Source: Calditrichia bacterium (GTDB lineage: Bacteria; Calditrichota; Calditrichia; Calditrichales; J004). From it: a DNA stretch of 64,000 nucleotides. The stretch lies in NCBI GenBank assembly GCA_020635035.1, contig JACKAO010000008.1:169229-233228 (forward strand), in the 5' to 3' direction. The stretch's first letter is position 1. Each line of letters begins with the position of its first letter. A program made the position numbers and the translations under genes. A model generated the notes under the pieces. That model saw only the letters and a program-made list of their open reading frames with translations. It was not told the origin of the DNA and did not search any database. Shown here in pieces: positions 52,704 to 62,003 of this stretch.

Positions 52704-54530
52704 TTATCCCACTTTTTTATAAATAAGAACCCGGAACTGTTTTGGGTTTGTTGTTTTCGGAATCTGCAGATTTTTAGAAAACTGTCTTTGTAAGTCTAAT
52801 TTGTAATTATCTAAATTTTCAATAAGTTTTTGCAAAATAAGGTCTACTGGTATTATGACCGTTGTTTTATCTGCACGTACTTCAGGATTTTCGATAACAA
52901 GACAAATCTTCCCGTTTTCTTCCAGCACATTATAAAACTTAGCAAAAGCCGCCAGATATTGACGCCATAGAAGTGTATAACGAACCACCTCGTCCTGACG
53001 TCCCATTAATTCAAGTCTTGCCAGGACATCATGTGCTTCTTTGGGCAGGTTTTTATAAAATCCTTCATGGTTTTTAATCTCAGCTTCAATTTCTTCCCGG
53101 ACGCTGCTTTTTATATATTTTCCACCGGTAAGCATATGCTCCAGCTTTTCAACAGCGCCATGCAGATTTAAATTTGTTATCAGGAAACGATCTTTATCAA
53201 AACCATTTTTGGCAATTTTTGCAGGTAAAAAGGTAACGATCCCTGAAATATTTTTTAACTGATCGTCCGGGTTTAGACTATCCGCTACCTTAACCGTGGT
53301 TTCACCTTTATTAAAAGTATAAAATGAATTTAGTTTACTAAGGACATATAGCTTCAGGTAGATCTCATACAAAGCATTACGATAAGAATCATAAAAATCG
53401 ATTTTTTCCTTTTTACGAATAACCGATGCCATAAGATTTACCAAAGCGACAGCAAACAAATCATTAATCACCCTGGCTTTTGTGATTGTTTCGGACTGAA
53501 TAAGAAAACGTGTGGCTGCGATATATTTTTGTATTTCATCAACTGGGGTCTGCGGACTTAAGCTTTTAAGACGCTTTTTTTCTGTTTCCCAGAAATTGAG
53601 AAACTGACCTTCAGCACTGTAAAGGAAAAGGTCGGTTTGTGTTGCAGCATTGGCATTCATCAGCATTTTAATCTTGGACTGGATTTCCATGACCAGGCGG
53701 TTATACTCTGTAAGATCGACATTGGTAAGATTTCCCGCTACCTTTGTCATTAAAGTATTAACCGGGTTAAGATCTTCCGCCTGCATTTTATAACCACACA
53801 AAAGCCCTTCCTGGGCAATTGTTCCATTTGCTGCGAAAGGCAGGTAAATGTACTTTTCATCCGGACCTGAAACCGTATTAACAAGGGCACGAATCCAGCG
53901 GTTATCCAGGTATGTTTCCGCGGGAAAGCGCTGATCCACACTCAAATTTTTTAATGTTATGTCCTGTGCATATGAAATCATTAATGCCGGATCACGATCG
54001 TCAGTTTTTCCCGGCGGCTTTCCCAGCTCTTCGCGAAACATTTTAAATTTTTCATCAATCTCTGATTCATTTTTACTGGTTGTGCTGATATATAATGCAC
54101 GGTTCAGGAAGAATGCCTGTGTCCAGAATTTGTATACTCGCCACAGGTAAACATTGAATTCAAGGAATGTCATGTTACGCATGGTTTTCTTTACAAAATC
54201 AGGTTCTGGCTCAAGCAGCTGCTGGAAAAGAAAAACTTCTTTAATATAGCTTAAACGGGAGAGTGCCGAAACAATGTCCGGCAGATTATCACCAACCCAC
54301 AGATATCCATGACGTCCGCGTCGGGGTAGGGTGTCAGTCAGAGCGTTTTGAAGGATAATATCCTTCTCTATTATCCGTTTAACTTCGGGCTGTTGGCTTA
54401 GCTGAAAAATATTATCAATGGGGGTGACGGGTCCTACGAGATTCTCAATTTCTAACGCAGATAAAATTTCAATCTCTTTAGGATGCTCTTTTAAATCAAA
54501 GATTTTAAAATATAGAAACTTTCTTCGCAT
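52704..54530 (-). CDS. Degenerate DNA-methyltransferase-like protein
   Basis: 608 residues, cytosolic. YLPFAANGTIAQEGLLCGYK followed by AEDLNPVN resembles motif I of adenine/N4-cytosine DNA methyltransferases (DPFxGSGT and then D-x-NP), but the Asp and Gly residues that hold SAM are changed. Where the catalytic (D/N/S)PPY motif would be, the sequence is VTFLPAKIAK. A late block (KFYNVLEENGKICLVIENPE) fits the terminal strands of the fold. I therefore read it as a methyltransferase fold that has probably lost catalysis. No restriction genes are adjacent. An entirely different family remains possible. Confidence 0.55.
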   Translation of the reverse strand: MRRKFLYFKIFDLKEHPKEIEILSALEIENLVGPVTPIDNIFQLSQQPEVKRIIEKDIILQNALTDTLPRRGRHGYLWVGDNLPDIVSALSRLSYIKEVFLFQQLLEPEPDFVKKTMRNMTFLEFNVYLWRVYKFWTQAFFLNRALYISTTSKNESEIDEKFKMFREELGKPPGKTDDRDPALMISYAQDITLKNLSVDQRFPAETYLDNRWIRALVNTVSGPDEKYIYLPFAANGTIAQEGLLCGYKMQAEDLNPVNTLMTKVAGNLTNVDLTEYNRLVMEIQSKIKMLMNANAATQTDLFLYSAEGQFLNFWETEKKRLKSLSPQTPVDEIQKYIAATRFLIQSETITKARVINDLFAVALVNLMASVIRKKEKIDFYDSYRNALYEIYLKLYVLSKLNSFYTFNKGETTVKVADSLNPDDQLKNISGIVTFLPAKIAKNGFDKDRFLITNLNLHGAVEKLEHMLTGGKYIKSSVREEIEAEIKNHEGFYKNLPKEAHDVLARLELMGRQDEVVRYTLLWRQYLAAFAKFYNVLEENGKICLVIENPEVRADKTTVIIPVDLILQKLIENLDNYKLDLQRQFSKNLQIPKTTNPKQFRVLIYKKVG

Positions 54531-54590
54531 GCAGAATACCCCTGATCCGCCGGCAATTTACTGATCGTATTGAAAATCAGATATCTGTCA

Positions 54591-55868
54591 TCAGATAATT
54601 GTATTATTAGGAATAACAGTACCCTTGGGAATTATTATGATACCATCACGTATCCTGTAAAATTCACCTTCTGCTTCCGTCTGGTTATCCTTATTTATTA
54701 GCTGTACATTGTTACCGATAGAGCAATTCATATCAATAATTGCATTTTTTACGATACAATTTTTCCCGATGCCCATATTGGGACGATTGTTTTCAGCATT
54801 GTAATGATGTTCATTGATTGTTTCATAGCGCTGGCTACCCATAATTATTGAGCGCTGGATTAAAGTCCCTTCATCAATGTAGGAACGGATTCCAATAACT
54901 GAATTTTCAATAATAGATCCCAACAGAATACAACCTTCAGTTATAATGGACTGATTGATCTGGCATTTATTAATTTTTGATGCCGGGAGATAGCGCGGGC
55001 GCGTATAAAATGGGTATTGTTCGTCATAAAAATTGAATTTGGGTACAGGATTGGTCAGTTCCATATGGGCTTCAAAAAATGCACCAATGGTCCCGATATC
55101 TTCCCAATAGCCGTCAAAGAAATAAGACATAACTCTTTTTTTGCCCAGGCTGTCCGGTAAAATTTCCTTACCAAAATCTTCTTTGGTGTTATTTGTAAGG
55201 AGTTCAAAAAGCACATCTCTTTTAAAGATGTAAATGCCCATCGATGCAATAATTGAACGTCCTGCCGGGTCCAGTTTAAACTGCTCAAAAAGCTCCGGGG
55301 AAATCTTATACTGATCAAGAATTTCCTGCTGTTTGGGTTTTTCATAAAAGCTGGTAATTACACCCTTATCGTTTGCTTTAAGAATGCCAAACTCCGATGC
55401 TTCATGTTCAAAAATCGGTTTTACAGCAATTGAAATATCTGCGTTTGTTTTTATGTGATAGTCAAGAAAATGCGCATAGTCCATGCGGTAAAGATGGTCA
55501 CCGCCAAGAATAATTATATGATCTTCAGCGTCGTCAAAAAAGCTTAAATTTTTACGAACAGCATCTGCTGTTCCCTGGTACCAATCCTGATTATCGGTTG
55601 TCTGTTGTGCTGCAAGTATGCGTATCGATCCGCGTGTGAAACTGTCAAAGCGATAGGTGTTGTAAATATGTCTGTGTAAAGATTCCGTATTAAACTGAGT
55701 CAGAATAAATATATTTCTGACACCGGCATGTAAACAATTACTCAGTGGTATGTCAATAAGACGAAACTTTCCACCTATTGGAACAGCCGGTTTTGATCTA
55801 ACTTTTGTTAATGGATCTAGACGAGTACCACGGCCGCCGCCTAAAATTATTGCCGTCATTGAACCCAT
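54591..55868 (-). CDS. glgC: Glucose-1-phosphate adenylyltransferase
   Basis: 425 residues. It makes ADP-glucose from glucose-1-phosphate and ATP, the committed step of glycogen synthesis. IILGGGRGTRLDPLTKVRSK is the nucleotide-binding loop, followed by KPAVPIGGKFRLIDIPLSNC. WYQGTADAV, GGDHLYRMDY, GILKANDKG, EKPKQQE and SMGIYIF are standard catalytic-domain motifs. The C-terminal left-handed beta-helix carries the hexapeptide-like repeats. Start 55868 has an AGGA site; a second ATG lies three codons in. No glycogen synthase or branching enzyme lies in the window. Confidence 0.94.
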   Translation of the reverse strand: MGSMTAIILGGGRGTRLDPLTKVRSKPAVPIGGKFRLIDIPLSNCLHAGVRNIFILTQFNTESLHRHIYNTYRFDSFTRGSIRILAAQQTTDNQDWYQGTADAVRKNLSFFDDAEDHIIILGGDHLYRMDYAHFLDYHIKTNADISIAVKPIFEHEASEFGILKANDKGVITSFYEKPKQQEILDQYKISPELFEQFKLDPAGRSIIASMGIYIFKRDVLFELLTNNTKEDFGKEILPDSLGKKRVMSYFFDGYWEDIGTIGAFFEAHMELTNPVPKFNFYDEQYPFYTRPRYLPASKINKCQINQSIITEGCILLGSIIENSVIGIRSYIDEGTLIQRSIIMGSQRYETINEHHYNAENNRPNMGIGKNCIVKNAIIDMNCSIGNNVQLINKDNQTEAEGEFYRIRDGIIIIPKGTVIPNNTII

Positions 55869-55890
55869 AGGAATCCTTTGGTTTAGGTTA

Positions 55891-56232
55891 TTATTTTATA
55901 AATTGCAGGATTTTTTCTTCGTCGTAGCCTACATGAAACTTACCATTATACTCAATAAGTGGTCTTTTGATCATACCTTGTTCATTAAAAAGTTGCTCAA
56001 ACAATTGATCCGAAGTCAGATTTTTGTCTTTCAGCCCAAGCTTGCGGTATAGCATTCCTTGTCGATTCAAAACCAGATCAATACCCAGAGCATCTGTAAT
56101 AATTTTTAATTTTTCTTTTTCAACAGGTGTTTTTCGAACGTTTGCAAACTCGTATGCGATTTTATTGTTATCCAGAAGTTTTAGTGTCTTTTTTATTTTA
56201 TCACAGGAAGGAACACCGTAAATGCGAATCAA
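55891..56232 (-). CDS. ArsC/Spx-family thioredoxin-like protein
   Basis: 113 residues. It begins IRIYGVPSCDKIKKTLKLLD with a single active Cys (Cys10, C-x-x-K form) and has IKRPLIEYNGK, where the Arg-Pro-Leu is the family's cis-Pro loop. This fits the YffB/Spx/ArsC-like group; the C-terminal arsenate-reductase Cys pair is absent. The start is TTG 56232: an in-frame stop lies two codons upstream and no ATG fits, and a GGAG lies about 8 bases before it. Either reductase or regulatory function is possible. Confidence 0.82.
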   Translation of the reverse strand: MIRIYGVPSCDKIKKTLKLLDNNKIAYEFANVRKTPVEKEKLKIITDALGIDLVLNRQGMLYRKLGLKDKNLTSDQLFEQLFNEQGMIKRPLIEYNGKFHVGYDEEKILQFIK

Positions 56233-56353
56233 AACTCAGGCTCCATTTTGATGTAAAGTTTGGTTCAATATACAGACCAGCAGATTAAAAATCTATCGAA
56301 AGATAAATAACCCGGACCATTGTAACACAATGTTTGTATATGTTTTTAATTTG

Positions 56354-57553
56354 TTAATCGACTTTGTTGATTGACGCTGCAACAAGGTTTGAAACGATGC
56401 TGCGCAATCGCACAACACTTCCTTTATCGTTGGGATGAACACGGTTTGTCAGTAATATAACCGCAAGGTTATACTCAGGATCAATTACAATGGATGTCCC
56501 TGTATAACCTGTGTGTCCGAAAGCCGCCGGGCTGAACAAATCACCCTGATTTGAAGCATAAGCTGAATTTAAATCCCAGCCTAATCCCCTGCCAAATTCT
56601 TCATAACCATCAGGAACTGAAGTGAAGGCTTTAACAGTCAAGGGTGCCAGGATGTGCTTTCCGTTCCAGCTGCCGCCATTCAATAACATAGCCGCATAAA
56701 CAGCAAGATCTTCGGCATCGGAGAATAACCCGGCGTTGGCTGAATTTCCCTTCATCACAATTCTGGCCATCGGATCATGCACATTTCCAACAAGTGGTTC
56801 GCCTTCGATTACTTCCGTGGCAGCTGTGTTTTCAAGTTGTTTGGGTTTTAAAAAATAAGACGTATTGTTCATTTCCAGTTTATTAAAAATTTCTTTCTGT
56901 GCAAACTCTGCCAATGTTGTTCCGGTTAATTTTTCAACAATTCGCTGCATGGTAATAAAATTCAGACCGCTGTAGCGAAATTTTGTACCTGGTTTTGCAT
57001 CCCTTTCCACGGTATCAATAAACTTAAAAAGAGAGTCACGGCTATTGCTGTTGTATTTCTTCATCAGCATATCAGGGTGTGCATAAGCAGGTAGTCCTGA
57101 CGTATGCGTTAGTAAATGTATAATTCTGATATCTGATTTTTCGCCGGTTGCAGTATCCTGCCAGGCTGTGTAACCCGGCAGATATTCTTCAACTTTGTCT
57201 AAAAGACGAAAATAACCGCGCTCAAGCAGTATCATCATTGATGTTCCTGTTGCAATCGGTTTTGTTAATGAAGCCATATCGAATATAGTTTCAGTTGTCA
57301 TTTTCTTTTTTTCAGGAAGAACCTGGCGGTTACCATAGGCTTTTTCATAAGCAATTTTTTGGTCCTTTACTACCATTAATACAGCACCCGGGATAAGGTT
57401 TTCTGTTATGGCATCATTAATTACAGAATCAGCCCTGGCAAACATTTCATCGTTTAATCCGGCACTTTGTAAATTTGTTCTTAATAATTGTTGAGCTGCT
57501 GCTGAACTACTTAAAACAATGGTAATAAAGAGAAGTATAATAGTCTTTTTCAA
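56354..57553 (-). CDS. Secreted beta-lactamase-fold serine hydrolase
   Basis: 399 residues with a signal peptide (about 1-20, VLSSSAAA-QQ). Class C-like motifs are SLTK (95-98) with the nucleophile Ser95, YSGLN as the Tyr-x-Asn element, and HTGYTGTS as the third box. Such proteins include D-aminopeptidases, esterases and penicillin-binding relatives, so antibiotic resistance should not be assumed. It is divergent from the LKR gene across about 105 bases and appears monocistronic. Confidence 0.88.
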   Translation of the reverse strand: MKKTIILLFITIVLSSSAAAQQLLRTNLQSAGLNDEMFARADSVINDAITENLIPGAVLMVVKDQKIAYEKAYGNRQVLPEKKKMTTETIFDMASLTKPIATGTSMMILLERGYFRLLDKVEEYLPGYTAWQDTATGEKSDIRIIHLLTHTSGLPAYAHPDMLMKKYNSNSRDSLFKFIDTVERDAKPGTKFRYSGLNFITMQRIVEKLTGTTLAEFAQKEIFNKLEMNNTSYFLKPKQLENTAATEVIEGEPLVGNVHDPMARIVMKGNSANAGLFSDAEDLAVYAAMLLNGGSWNGKHILAPLTVKAFTSVPDGYEEFGRGLGWDLNSAYASNQGDLFSPAAFGHTGYTGTSIVIDPEYNLAVILLTNRVHPNDKGSVVRLRSIVSNLVAASINKVD

Positions 57554-57658
57554 TTCCGGCCTCCGTTAAAGCGTTTTGTACTCTTGATAAACAAGTACCT
57601 TGTTGTTAAATTTACTGGCTCTTTACATACAAATATTTTATTACGAAATGGAATTCCT

Positions 57659-58984
57659 ATGATCAATACAATTGCTATCCGAAAAGAAAACATTGAATTA
57701 ACTGAAAAAAGATCACCTTTAAGCCCGGAACAAATCAGCCGGCTTATTTCACAGCATAATGTCAATGTAATTGTTGAGCCATGGAACCGCTATTTCACTG
57801 ACCAGCAATATATTGAAAAGGGTGCTCATATTTCAACTAAGCTTGATGATGCAAATATCATTTTTGGCGTAAAAGAAATACCAATTGATGACCTGCCTGC
57901 CAATAAAGCCTGTGTGTTCTTTTCGCATACAATTAAAGGTCAAAGTTACAATATGCCGATGCTGCGATCCATTCTTGATAAAAATATTACATTGATCGAT
58001 TATGAAAAAGTGACTGATGCAAATGGCAGACGTCTTATTTTCTTTGGTCCTTTTGCAGGATTAGCAGGTGCCATCAATGCTCTTTGGCTGCTTGGCCGGC
58101 GTTTGAATTATGAAAATATTGCCAATCCTTTCAGTACTATAAAACAGGCAAAACAATATACATCATTAGCAGAAGCCAAAAAGGCTGTTACTGCTGTTAA
58201 AGAAAAAATTCTGACCGATGGTCTTCCTGCGACGGGAAAACCATGGGTTATTGCCATTACCGGAGCCGGGACTGTTTCAAAAGGCGCCCAGGAAATCATA
58301 GACCTGCTTCCTGTAACACAGGTAACTCCCGTTGAATTTAAAAAAATGCAGGAACTTCAGTCATTTGATCATAACACACTGTATAAAATTGTTATTGATG
58401 CTGACCATTTTGTAAAACCGGTAGATCCCGGTAAAACTTTCAGCTGGGAACAATATTTTAAGTATCCTGAAAAATACACGGCAGACTTTAACCGCTATGT
58501 TAAAGATATTACTGTTCTGATAAACGGTATCTACTGGAACACAATGTATCCGCGCCTTATTACTAAAGAAGAAATCAGACAGCTTTATGCCGGTGATGAA
58601 AAAGCAAATCTGCGGGTAATTGCAGATATTACCTGCGACATCGAAGGATCCATAGAGTTTAATCTGAAAACCACAACTTCAGACAATCCCGCTTATGTTT
58701 ATGATCCTTTTAAAAATGATATTACGGATGGCGTTGAAGGAATGGGGCCGGTGGTTCTGGCTGTTGATAAACTACCCAGTGAATTACCCGGGGAAGCCAC
58801 CGAGTTTTTTGGTGATTCTTTGATAGGTTTTGTACCGGACCTGGCAAAAACCGATTTCAGTAAACCCTTTGATGAATTAAAAATCCCTGATGAGTTTAAA
58901 AGAGCTGTTATCACTCACCAGGGAAAACTGACACCTTCGTACGAGTATCTCCAGAATTTCCTGGATCAACAAAAACCTGCTTAG
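57659..58984 (+). CDS. Lysine-ketoglutarate reductase (LKR) domain enzyme
   Basis: 441 residues from ATG 57659; a TTG 25 codons upstream is rejected because the family starts at IRKENIELTEKRSPLSPEQ and a GGAA site precedes this ATG. The AlaDH/PNT-like N-terminal domain (RSPLSPEQISRLI, FFSHTIKGQSYNMPML, FGPFAGLAGAINALWLLGRR) and a Rossmann domain (VIAITGAGTVSKGAQEIIDL) match the LKR half of the bifunctional aminoadipic semialdehyde synthase. It joins lysine and 2-oxoglutarate to saccharopine. It converges with the saccharopine dehydrogenase gene, overlapping by 4 bases. Confidence 0.85.
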   Translation: MINTIAIRKENIELTEKRSPLSPEQISRLISQHNVNVIVEPWNRYFTDQQYIEKGAHISTKLDDANIIFGVKEIPIDDLPANKACVFFSHTIKGQSYNMPMLRSILDKNITLIDYEKVTDANGRRLIFFGPFAGLAGAINALWLLGRRLNYENIANPFSTIKQAKQYTSLAEAKKAVTAVKEKILTDGLPATGKPWVIAITGAGTVSKGAQEIIDLLPVTQVTPVEFKKMQELQSFDHNTLYKIVIDADHFVKPVDPGKTFSWEQYFKYPEKYTADFNRYVKDITVLINGIYWNTMYPRLITKEEIRQLYAGDEKANLRVIADITCDIEGSIEFNLKTTTSDNPAYVYDPFKNDITDGVEGMGPVVLAVDKLPSELPGEATEFFGDSLIGFVPDLAKTDFSKPFDELKIPDEFKRAVITHQGKLTPSYEYLQNFLDQQKPA

Positions 58985-60324
58985 CCGAGCGGATTAATCT
59001 TTTCGTTGAATGTAAAGCCATATTCAGCAAGCTCACTCATAACCGGTTTATAAATTGCAGGATGAGTCGGAATATGACAACCTGAAAGCGGCATTTTTCC
59101 GGTCAGGATTAATTTTGCCAAAATGCCGGCAGGTAATCCTACAGACTTAGCCATTGCTGTAAATCCGCCGCGTTCACCGTTATAAATCATTGTGGCTATT
59201 CGTTCTTCTTGTTTTTTATCTGCATATTGCACTTCCATTCGATGCATCAGAACAACCATATCCCTGATATCATCTGTCAATTTTAATTTTTCATTTAAGA
59301 GATGGGTCATTGCCTGTGTAGATGTTTCAACATTGATACCAATCTTATCTTTTGAGAATAGCCCCAGCCACTTAAGATTCTGCATGATCTGCCCTGTGGG
59401 GCTGATGTTCAGAAAATTTGCAACACGCTGCTCAATATTTGGCCCTGAAGAATTTAAGGGTAAAAACATTTCTGTAAGCTCTGCCCATGTTTTATTCTTA
59501 AGATCAGGGATACGCTGCTCTTCATTGGGGAATCCCAGTTTTACAATCTGGAACCAGGTTTCACTCCATCCAGGATAACGTATGGTACCACGAATAACAG
59601 TATGGGCTTTTTCAAATCCGTACAAAGCTTTATAATTTAATGAGTCACGATTGGGATATGCTTCCATTGTACCAAGTCCTTCAACTTCCAATGGCCAGGA
59701 ATGCAGGAAAACATAGTGATGCGGAATGATTTTTATTTTATCATCTCTTAGATACTGAGCACCACTCTGCCCGGCCATAACAACATTGCGCGGATTCCAG
59801 CTTATCACATATTTCAGGGGATTATTAAGAGAATCAAGTGCAGGTAAGCCACCACCATAGGATTCAAAGCTGGTAATTTCACCACCTTTAGATCTTACAT
59901 CATCGATCATAGCTGCTGCTGCCATGTGGTCAATTCCCGGATCAAGCCCCATTTCCGTTAAAATAAGAACATCTTTCTTGATAGCGTCTTTTTGCAGGTC
60001 ACGAATACGGCTGTCTTCATAGGAGACAGAAATCATGTGTTTTCCATGACGTACACAAGTTAAAGCAACAAGATGCTGGTACATGGGAGCCAGCATGTTA
60101 ACTACAACATCGTTTTTGGCAATTTGTGCTGACCGCATATCAAAATCATTTACATCAAACAAAACTGCTGCGCCACGCGGATGACTTTTTACAGTTTTTC
60201 TGGCCTGTTCCAGGCTGTAGTCGCCCACTGTTATAAACCAGTCATTTTCTTCCGCGTTTTTAAGCAGGTAATCAATCAGATACGGACTGCTTTTTCCTGC
60301 GCCGAGAACCAAAACATTTTTCAT
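58981..60324 (-). CDS. Saccharopine dehydrogenase (SDH) domain enzyme
   Basis: 447 residues from ATG 60324, chosen because AAGGA lies 7 bases before it and MKNVLVLGAGKSS starts the Rossmann fold directly; an ATG 12 codons upstream also exists. The motifs DVNDFDMRSAQIAKNDVVVN, LAPMYQHLVALTCVRHGKHM, LTEMGLDPGIDHMAA and YGGGLPA match the saccharopine dehydrogenase half of AASS. It splits saccharopine to glutamate and aminoadipate semialdehyde. With the converging LKR gene it supplies the first two steps of lysine breakdown. Confidence 0.9.
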   Translation of the reverse strand: MKNVLVLGAGKSSPYLIDYLLKNAEENDWFITVGDYSLEQARKTVKSHPRGAAVLFDVNDFDMRSAQIAKNDVVVNMLAPMYQHLVALTCVRHGKHMISVSYEDSRIRDLQKDAIKKDVLILTEMGLDPGIDHMAAAAMIDDVRSKGGEITSFESYGGGLPALDSLNNPLKYVISWNPRNVVMAGQSGAQYLRDDKIKIIPHHYVFLHSWPLEVEGLGTMEAYPNRDSLNYKALYGFEKAHTVIRGTIRYPGWSETWFQIVKLGFPNEEQRIPDLKNKTWAELTEMFLPLNSSGPNIEQRVANFLNISPTGQIMQNLKWLGLFSKDKIGINVETSTQAMTHLLNEKLKLTDDIRDMVVLMHRMEVQYADKKQEERIATMIYNGERGGFTAMAKSVGLPAGILAKLILTGKMPLSGCHIPTHPAIYKPVMSELAEYGFTFNEKINPLG

Positions 60325-60486
60325 TTCATAATCCTTTTGATCAGTGTTTAAGACAATCAATTTACATATGATTTTTTTTAAATTGCAATTTATTAATCAT
60401 TAATCTTTTCGATCTGTTAAGGGCAAATTTAAATAAATTCTTTATACAAATTTTATAGTCCTTATGTTAAGACACTGTTTCCTTCC

Positions 60487-60515
60487 TTGACTTTTTTAGG
60501 GCGCTCTGCTAAGTT
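60487..60515 (+). promoter_or_regulatory. Candidate promoter of lpdA
   Basis: TTGACT (60487-60492) and TAAGTT (60510-60515) are separated by exactly 17 bases. The placement gives a leader of about 45 bases before the ATG at 60566, preceded by the ribosome-binding sequence AAGGGGAAA. The -35 match is good and the -10 partial. Confidence 0.5.
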
Positions 60516-60565
60516 CATTGATCAGTATTTTTTAACCAAAATCAAACAGAATCAAGGGGAAAAAG

Positions 60566-61957
60566 ATGGCGCAATACGATGTAATTGTTTTGGGTTCCGG
60601 TCCCGGTGGCTATGTTGCGGCTATTCGTGCAGCACAACTTAAATTAAAGACGGCGCTTGTAGAACGGGATAAACTCGGCGGTATTTGTCTTAACTGGGGA
60701 TGTATCCCGACAAAAGCATTGCTTAAAAGCGCTGAACTCTTTGATGAATTTAAACACGCGGCAGATTTTGGATTGAAAGTTACAAATCCCGGTGTTGATT
60801 TCCCTGCAGTTATAAAGCGCAGCCGTGATGTGGCAGATGCAAATTCCAAGGGTGTCGAATTCCTGATGAAAAAGAACAAGATTGATGTTATTTATGGCAG
60901 TGGCCGTTTCAAATCAGCCAATACCCTTGAAATTACAGACTCCGCTAATAAGAAAAGTGATGTTTCCGCTAAACATATTATTATCGCAACAGGCGGACGC
61001 CCGCGCAGCATACCCGGTGTTGAGATTGACCGTGAAATTGTGATTTCTTCACGCGAAGCCATGTCACTGGAAAAACAACCAAAATCAATTGTTATCATGG
61101 GTGCCGGCGCTATAGGTGTGGAATTTGCATATTTTTATAAATCAATTGGCACAGATGTAACCATCGTTGAAATGCTTGATAATCTCTTACCAATCGAAGA
61201 CAAAGAAATTTCAAAAACTCTTGAGCGTAACTTTAAAAAGATGGGCATTAAAATTCATACCACGACAAAGGTTGAATCTGTTAAGAAATTAAAAAACAGT
61301 GTGGAAGTAAATGTAAGCAGTAAGGGGAAAACTGAAACCTTAAAAGCAGACAAAGCCTTAATGGCAATCGGTATCCAGGGAAATATTGAAAATATCGGAC
61401 TCGAAGAAATTGGTGTTCAAAGCGAACGAAGCTTTATAAAAGTTAATGAATGGTATGAGACAAATGTAAAAGGTGTTTATGCCATTGGTGATATTATCGG
61501 GCCACCGTTGCTTGCGCATGTGGCATCACATGAAGGTACCATCTGTATTGAAAAGATTGCCGGACTGCATACACATAAGCTGGATTATAACAGCATTCCC
61601 GGTTGCACCTACTGTCAGCCACAGGTTGCAAGTATCGGATTGACAGAAGAAAAGGCCAAAGAAGCCGGTTATGATATTAAAGTTGGCAAGTTCCCATACA
61701 CAGCATCCGGTAAAGCACGGGCAATCGGTGTGCGTGACGGTCTTGTAAAACTTATCTTTGACAAAAAGTATGGCGAACTGCTTGGTGCGCATATTATTGG
61801 TGCTGAAGCAACTGAACTTCTGGCTGAACTGGGCATGGCTAAATCGCTGGAAGCAACGCCTGTTGAACTCGGTAAAACAATTCATGCCCACCCGACTCTG
61901 TCAGAAATGATTATGGAAGCGGCTCTTGATGCTGAAGGTGAAGCGATACATATCTGA
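60566..61957 (+). CDS. lpdA: Dihydrolipoyl dehydrogenase
   Basis: 463 residues. FAD loop VIVLGSGPGGYVAAI (7-21), redox disulfide GGICLNWGCIPTKA with Cys41 and Cys46, NAD loop IVIMGAGAIGVEFAYF, the second FAD motif VYAIGDIIGPPLLAH, and the C-terminal HAHPTLSE with the catalytic His-Glu pair. It reoxidises the lipoamide of 2-oxoacid dehydrogenase complexes or the glycine cleavage system. No E1/E2 or lipoyl-protein gene is nearby, so it may be shared between complexes. It stands alone with its own candidate promoter and terminator. Confidence 0.95.
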   Translation: MAQYDVIVLGSGPGGYVAAIRAAQLKLKTALVERDKLGGICLNWGCIPTKALLKSAELFDEFKHAADFGLKVTNPGVDFPAVIKRSRDVADANSKGVEFLMKKNKIDVIYGSGRFKSANTLEITDSANKKSDVSAKHIIIATGGRPRSIPGVEIDREIVISSREAMSLEKQPKSIVIMGAGAIGVEFAYFYKSIGTDVTIVEMLDNLLPIEDKEISKTLERNFKKMGIKIHTTTKVESVKKLKNSVEVNVSSKGKTETLKADKALMAIGIQGNIENIGLEEIGVQSERSFIKVNEWYETNVKGVYAIGDIIGPPLLAHVASHEGTICIEKIAGLHTHKLDYNSIPGCTYCQPQVASIGLTEEKAKEAGYDIKVGKFPYTASGKARAIGVRDGLVKLIFDKKYGELLGAHIIGAEATELLAELGMAKSLEATPVELGKTIHAHPTLSEMIMEAALDAEGEAIHI

Positions 61958-61969
61958 AATTAAGTATAT

Positions 61970-62003
61970 AAGGGCCATCAATTGCGCGGTGACCCTTAAT
62001 TTT
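61970..62003 (+). terminator. Possible terminator of lpdA
   Basis: aagggccatc (61970-61979) and ggtgaccctt (61988-61997) form an imperfect stem with two mismatches, followed by AATTTT. The hairpin is weak. The right arm resembles half of the palindrome inside the neighbouring transposase gene (cggtgacc), which may be coincidence. Confidence 0.4.

Noticed and set aside
56354..57553. Antibiotic-resistance beta-lactamase
   Set aside because: SLTK, YSGLN and HTG motifs are shared by many esterases and peptidases of this fold; nothing points to lactam hydrolysis.
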